Of a stretch of 9,251 nt of DNA, positions 6,131-9,251 are shown in pieces; positions within the stretch are counted from its first letter, which is position 1, and each line of letters opens with the position of its first letter. The translations under genes were made by a program, and so were the position numbers. Below the pieces are notes generated by a model. That model did no database searches. It was not told the origin of the DNA and was given only the letters and a program-made list of their open reading frames with translations. The DNA comes from an uncultured Enterobacter sp. (GTDB lineage Bacteria > Pseudomonadota > Gammaproteobacteria > Enterobacterales > Enterobacteriaceae), in NCBI GenBank assembly GCA_946477805.1, contig CAMKZP010000112.1, positions 1-9,251 on the forward strand, written 5' to 3'.

Positions 6131-6765
6131 AACAAGCGCTTGAAACTCGTCAACACATTCTGGATGTGGCAATGCGTTTGTTTTCACAGCAGGGCGTTTC
6201 GGCAACCTCGCTGGCGCAGATTGCTCAGGCCGCGGGCGTCACGCGGGGAGCGATTTACTGGCATTTTAAAGATAAGTCAGATCTGTTCGGTGAAATCTGG
6301 CAACTTTCAGAGTCCAGCATTAGCGATCTTGAGACTGAGTATCGGGCAAAATTCCCTGACGATCCACTCTCAGTATTAAGAGAAATATTAGTATATATCC
6401 TTGAAGCAACGGTAGTTGAAGAACGTCGCAGGCTCATGATGGAAATTATTTTTCATAAATGCGAGTTCGTGGGCGAGATGGCGGTCGTCCAGCAGGCGCA
6501 GCGCAGCCTGTGTCTGGAGAGCTACGACCGCATTGAGCAGACGCTCACCCAGTGCATGCAGGCAAAAATGCTGCCCGCCAATTTACTGACCCGTCGGGCG
6601 GCGATCCTGCTGCGCAGCTACATTTCTGGCCTGATGGAAAACTGGCTCTTTGCCCCACAATCCTTTGATCTCAAAGAAGAGGCCCGTAGCTACGTCGCCA
6701 TATTACTGGAGATGTGCCAGCTTTGTCCCTCGCTGCGTAGCGACGCTCCCTCGCTCAACGTCTGA
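6112..6765 (+). CDS. acrR: AcrR, TetR-family repressor of acrAB
   Basis: AcrR is a cytoplasmic dimer that represses acrAB and leaves the operator when a drug or dye binds its C-terminal pocket. The 217-residue product (E. coli has 215) begins MARKTKQQALETRQHILDVAMRLF and carries the helix-turn-helix at about residues 30-52 (TSLAQIAQAAGVTRGAIYWHF). Arg45, whose change causes efflux overexpression in E. coli clinical isolates, is wild type here. The ligand-domain blocks EERRRLMMEIIFHKCEFVGEM and SYISGLMENWLFAPQSFDL are conserved; only the extreme C-terminus diverges. There is no insertion, frameshift or early stop, so the repressor should work. No clear Shine-Dalgarno sequence precedes the ATG (ATTCATCGACGT), hinting at weak translation. 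The first codons double as the marbox. Confidence 0.97.
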   Translation: MARKTKQQALETRQHILDVAMRLFSQQGVSATSLAQIAQAAGVTRGAIYWHFKDKSDLFGEIWQLSESSISDLETEYRAKFPDDPLSVLREILVYILEATVVEERRRLMMEIIFHKCEFVGEMAVVQQAQRSLCLESYDRIEQTLTQCMQAKMLPANLLTRRAAILLRSYISGLMENWLFAPQSFDLKEEARSYVAILLEMCQLCPSLRSDAPSLNV

Positions 6766-6806
6766 TTGCCTCAGATAAGAATGTTCGCGCTATTCTGCTT
6801 TCGGCG

Positions 6807-6836
6807 GGCGTGATATTCTTCACGCCGGACTATTTT
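6807..6836 (+). terminator. Possible weak terminator after acrR
   Basis: GGCGTGA (6807-6813) pairs with TCACGCC (6820-6826) around a 6-base loop, 41 bases after the acrR stop. The following bases GGACTATTTT are only partly U-rich, so termination would be leaky and some read-through into mscK is possible. The stem is certain; the function is inferred. Confidence 0.45.
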
Positions 6837-6864
6837 CGGTCATCTTCTGACATCACTCACAACT

Positions 6865-9251
6865 ATGCTGCTCACCAATCGCTCGCAACATCCTGTTATG
6901 GCATTTATTTTTGCCATGCTGTTTTTCCTCGCAGCTGCGCCTCTGTCTTATGCGCGTGCGGACAACTCCAGCGATATCCCTACGCGTGCCGACGTGCAGT
7001 CGCAGCTGGATACCCTGAACAAACAAAAAGACCTCACGCCTCAGGATAAGCTCATCCAGCAGGATTTGACGGAAACGCTGGAATCTATTGATAAAATTGA
7101 GCGCGTAAAAGCGGAAACCGCGCAGCTTCGCCAGAAGGTGGCGCAGGCGCCTGAGAACATGCGCCGGGCAACGGAGTCGCTGAATGCCCTGAGCGACGTT
7201 GATAACGATGACGAAACGCGCAAAACGCTGGCGACGCTCTCCCTGCGCCAGCTGGAGTCGCGCGTGGCGCAGCTGCTGGACGATCTGCAAACGGCGCAGT
7301 CCGATCTGGCCACCTATAACAGCCAGCTGGTTTCGCTGCAAACTCAGCCGGAGCGGGTGCAGAACGCAATGTACTCCGCCTCACAGCAGCTGCAGCAGAT
7401 CCGTAACCGCCTGAACGGTACGACCCTTGGGGATGGCACGCTGCGCCCGACGCAGCAGACGCTGCTGCTGGTGCAGCAATCGTTGCTCAATGCACAAATT
7501 GAACAGCAGCGTAAAAGCCTGGAGGGGAATACGGTCCTGCAGGACACGCTGCAAAAACAGCGTGACTACGTCACCGCGAACATTAACCGCCTGGAGCATC
7601 AGCTTCAGCTGCTGCAGGAGGCGGTAAACAGCAAGCGCCTGACGCTAACGGAAAAAACCGCTCAGGAAGCCGTATCCCCTGACGAAACGGCCCGCATTCA
7701 GGCCAATCCGCTGGTGCGACAGGAGCTGGACGTTAACCATCAGCTGAGCCAGCGCCTGATTCAGGCCACGGAAAGCGGAAACTCGCTGGTCCAGCAAAAT
7801 ATCAAAGTGAAAAACTGGCTGGATCGCGCCCTGCAGGCCGAACGCAATATCAAAGAGCAGATTGCCGTTCTGAAAGGCAGCCTTCTGCTGTCGCGTATTT
7901 TATATCAGCAGCAGCAGACGCTGCCGTCGGCCGACGAGCTGGAGGACATGACCAACCGCATCGCGGACCTGCGTCTGGAGCAGTTTGACGTCAACCAGCA
8001 GCGCGACGCGCTTTTCCAGAGCGATAATTTTGTCGCTAAAGTGGAAGAGGGCCACTCCGCCGACGTGAATCCGGAAGTACACGACGCGCTGCTGCAGGTG
8101 GTGGATATGCGCCGCGAGCTGCTCGATCAGCTCAACAAACAGCTGGGCAACCAGCTGATGATGGCCATCAACCTGCAGATTAACCAGCAGCAGCTGGTCA
8201 GCGTATCGACAAGCCTGAAGGAGATTTTGACCCAGCAAATTTTCTGGGTGAACAGCAACAAGCCGATGGACTGGGACTGGATCAAATCCTTCCCCGAGGC
8301 GCTTAAATCTCAGATCAAAAGCATGAAAATCACCGTTAACTGGGAGAAAGCGTGGCCCGCGGTGATGATTGCCTTCCTGGCGGGGCTGCCGCTGCTGCTG
8401 ATCGCCGGGGTGATCCGCTGGCGTCTCACCTGGCTGAAAAAATGCCAGACGAAGCTGGCGTCCGAAGTGGGCCAGCTGCGAAACGACAGCCAGCTGCACA
8501 CGCCGAAAGCGATCCTGATTGACCTGATCCGCGCGCTGCCGGTCTGCCTGCTGATCCTCGCCGCCGGCCTGATCCTGCTGACGATGCAGCTCAATATTAG
8601 CGATCTGCTGTGGGCGTTCAGTAAAAAGCTGGCGCTGTTCTGGCTGGTGTTTGGCCTGTGCTGGAAAGTGCTGGAGAAAGACGGGGTGGCGGTGCGCCAC
8701 TTCAACATGCCGGAACAGCTCACCAGCCACTGGCGTCGCCAGATTGTGCGCATCAGCCTGGCGCTGCTGCCGCTGCACTTCTGGTCGGTGGTGGCCGAGC
8801 TTTCCCCGCTGCACCTGATGGATGACGTGCTGGGGCAGCTGGTCATTATGCTGAACCTGCTGCTGATTGCCGTGCTGATGTGGCCAATGTGCCGCGACAG
8901 CTGGCGTGATAAAGAGTCCCACAACCTTCGTCTGGTCACCGTGACGGTGCTGGCGATTATTCCGCTGGCGCTGATGGTGCTGACGGCAACGGGTTACTTC
9001 TATACCACCCTTCGCCTGTCGGGCCGCTGGATCGAAACGGTCTACCTGGTGATTATCTGGAACCTGCTGTTCCAGACCGTGCTGCGTGGCTTGAGCGTGG
9101 CGGCGCGGCGCATTGCCTACCGCCGCGCCATTGCGCGTCGCCAGCATCAGGTGAAAGAGGGGGCCGAGGGGGCTGAGCCGCAGGAAGAGCCGACCATTGC
9201 CCTGGAGCAGGTTAACCAGCAAACGATGCGTATCACTATGCTGGTCATGGT
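6865..9251 (+). CDS. mscK: MscK (KefA), potassium-dependent mechanosensitive channel, N-terminal part
   Basis: MscK is a large inner-membrane channel of the MscS family that opens under membrane tension and is modulated by external potassium. About 795 codons are present with no stop; the E. coli protein has 1120, so the MscS-like pore and cytoplasmic domain lie beyond the window. A signal peptide (residues 1-32, cut after SYARA) leads into a long periplasmic region, about 33-490, rich in Gln and Leu with heptad-like coiled coil (QLDTLNKQKDLTPQDKL; QRKSLEGNTVLQDTLQKQRD). Hydrophobic segments lie near 497-519, 548-574, 589-604, 630-646, 656-677, 690-712 and 720-741. The ATG at 6865-6867 gives the complete signal peptide but lacks a clear ribosome-binding site; Met12 is a less likely alternative. 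It follows acrR by 99 bp on the same strand, as in E. coli. Confidence 0.95.
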   Translation, partial: MLLTNRSQHPVMAFIFAMLFFLAAAPLSYARADNSSDIPTRADVQSQLDTLNKQKDLTPQDKLIQQDLTETLESIDKIERVKAETAQLRQKVAQAPENMRRATESLNALSDVDNDDETRKTLATLSLRQLESRVAQLLDDLQTAQSDLATYNSQLVSLQTQPERVQNAMYSASQQLQQIRNRLNGTTLGDGTLRPTQQTLLLVQQSLLNAQIEQQRKSLEGNTVLQDTLQKQRDYVTANINRLEHQLQLLQEAVNSKRLTLTEKTAQEAVSPDETARIQANPLVRQELDVNHQLSQRLIQATESGNSLVQQNIKVKNWLDRALQAERNIKEQIAVLKGSLLLSRILYQQQQTLPSADELEDMTNRIADLRLEQFDVNQQRDALFQSDNFVAKVEEGHSADVNPEVHDALLQVVDMRRELLDQLNKQLGNQLMMAINLQINQQQLVSVSTSLKEILTQQIFWVNSNKPMDWDWIKSFPEALKSQIKSMKITVNWEKAWPAVMIAFLAGLPLLLIAGVIRWRLTWLKKCQTKLASEVGQLRNDSQLHTPKAILIDLIRALPVCLLILAAGLILLTMQLNISDLLWAFSKKLALFWLVFGLCWKVLEKDGVAVRHFNMPEQLTSHWRRQIVRISLALLPLHFWSVVAELSPLHLMDDVLGQLVIMLNLLLIAVLMWPMCRDSWRDKESHNLRLVTVTVLAIIPLALMVLTATGYFYTTLRLSGRWIETVYLVIIWNLLFQTVLRGLSVAARRIAYRRAIARRQHQVKEGAEGAEPQEEPTIALEQVNQQTMRITMLVM

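Noticed and set aside
7900..9222. Long minus-strand open frame (440 codons) opposite mscK
   Set aside because: It is antisense to a well-conserved, intact mscK frame. Its product is rich in Gln, His and Arg without family resemblance, as expected from the complement of GC-rich, Leu/Gln-rich codons.

Overview
The window looks like chromosomal DNA of an enterobacterium close to the Enterobacter cloacae complex. Every gene is a near-identical relative of the E. coli genes in the same order: maa, hha, tomB, acrB, acrA, acrR, mscK. The genus is an inference from protein similarity and codon usage; no species marker was tested.

Layout: bases 1-47 are not genomic. They are an Illumina Nextera adapter (end of P5, an 8-base index, transposon mosaic end) left on a contig end, so genome sequence begins at about 48. 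From there, on the minus strand, lie the 5' part of maa (maltose O-acetyltransferase, cut by the contig end), an upstream region with a perfect-core CRP site, and the small tomB-hha operon (Hha nucleoid modulator and TomB antagonist). A 0.5-kb gene-free AT-rich region follows, ending in a strong terminator. Next, still on the minus strand, is the acrA-acrB operon (periplasmic adaptor and inner-membrane RND pump of the AcrAB-TolC multidrug efflux system). A 141-bp divergent regulatory region separates it from acrR (TetR-family repressor) on the plus strand. The right end holds the first ~795 codons of mscK (large potassium-dependent mechanosensitive channel), cut by the window edge.

How the parts work together: AcrR represses acrAB through a 24-bp inverted repeat at 6060-6083. 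A sequence matching the MarA/SoxS/Rob/RamA box consensus at every position covers the first codons of acrR (6112-6130), so the global activation site of the pump lies inside the repressor's coding sequence. AcrA and AcrB are translationally close (22-bp gap) and assemble with TolC, which is encoded elsewhere.

The most notable anomaly is the acrB start codon. The conserved N-terminus (PNFFIDRPIF) is intact and follows a good Shine-Dalgarno sequence, but the codon where ATG is expected reads ATC, and an in-frame TAA lies two codons upstream. This is either a real start-codon mutation, which should lower pump production, or a base-call error. I found no unknown biological system here; the window is mostly conserved core genome with an adapter artefact and this one unusual start codon.
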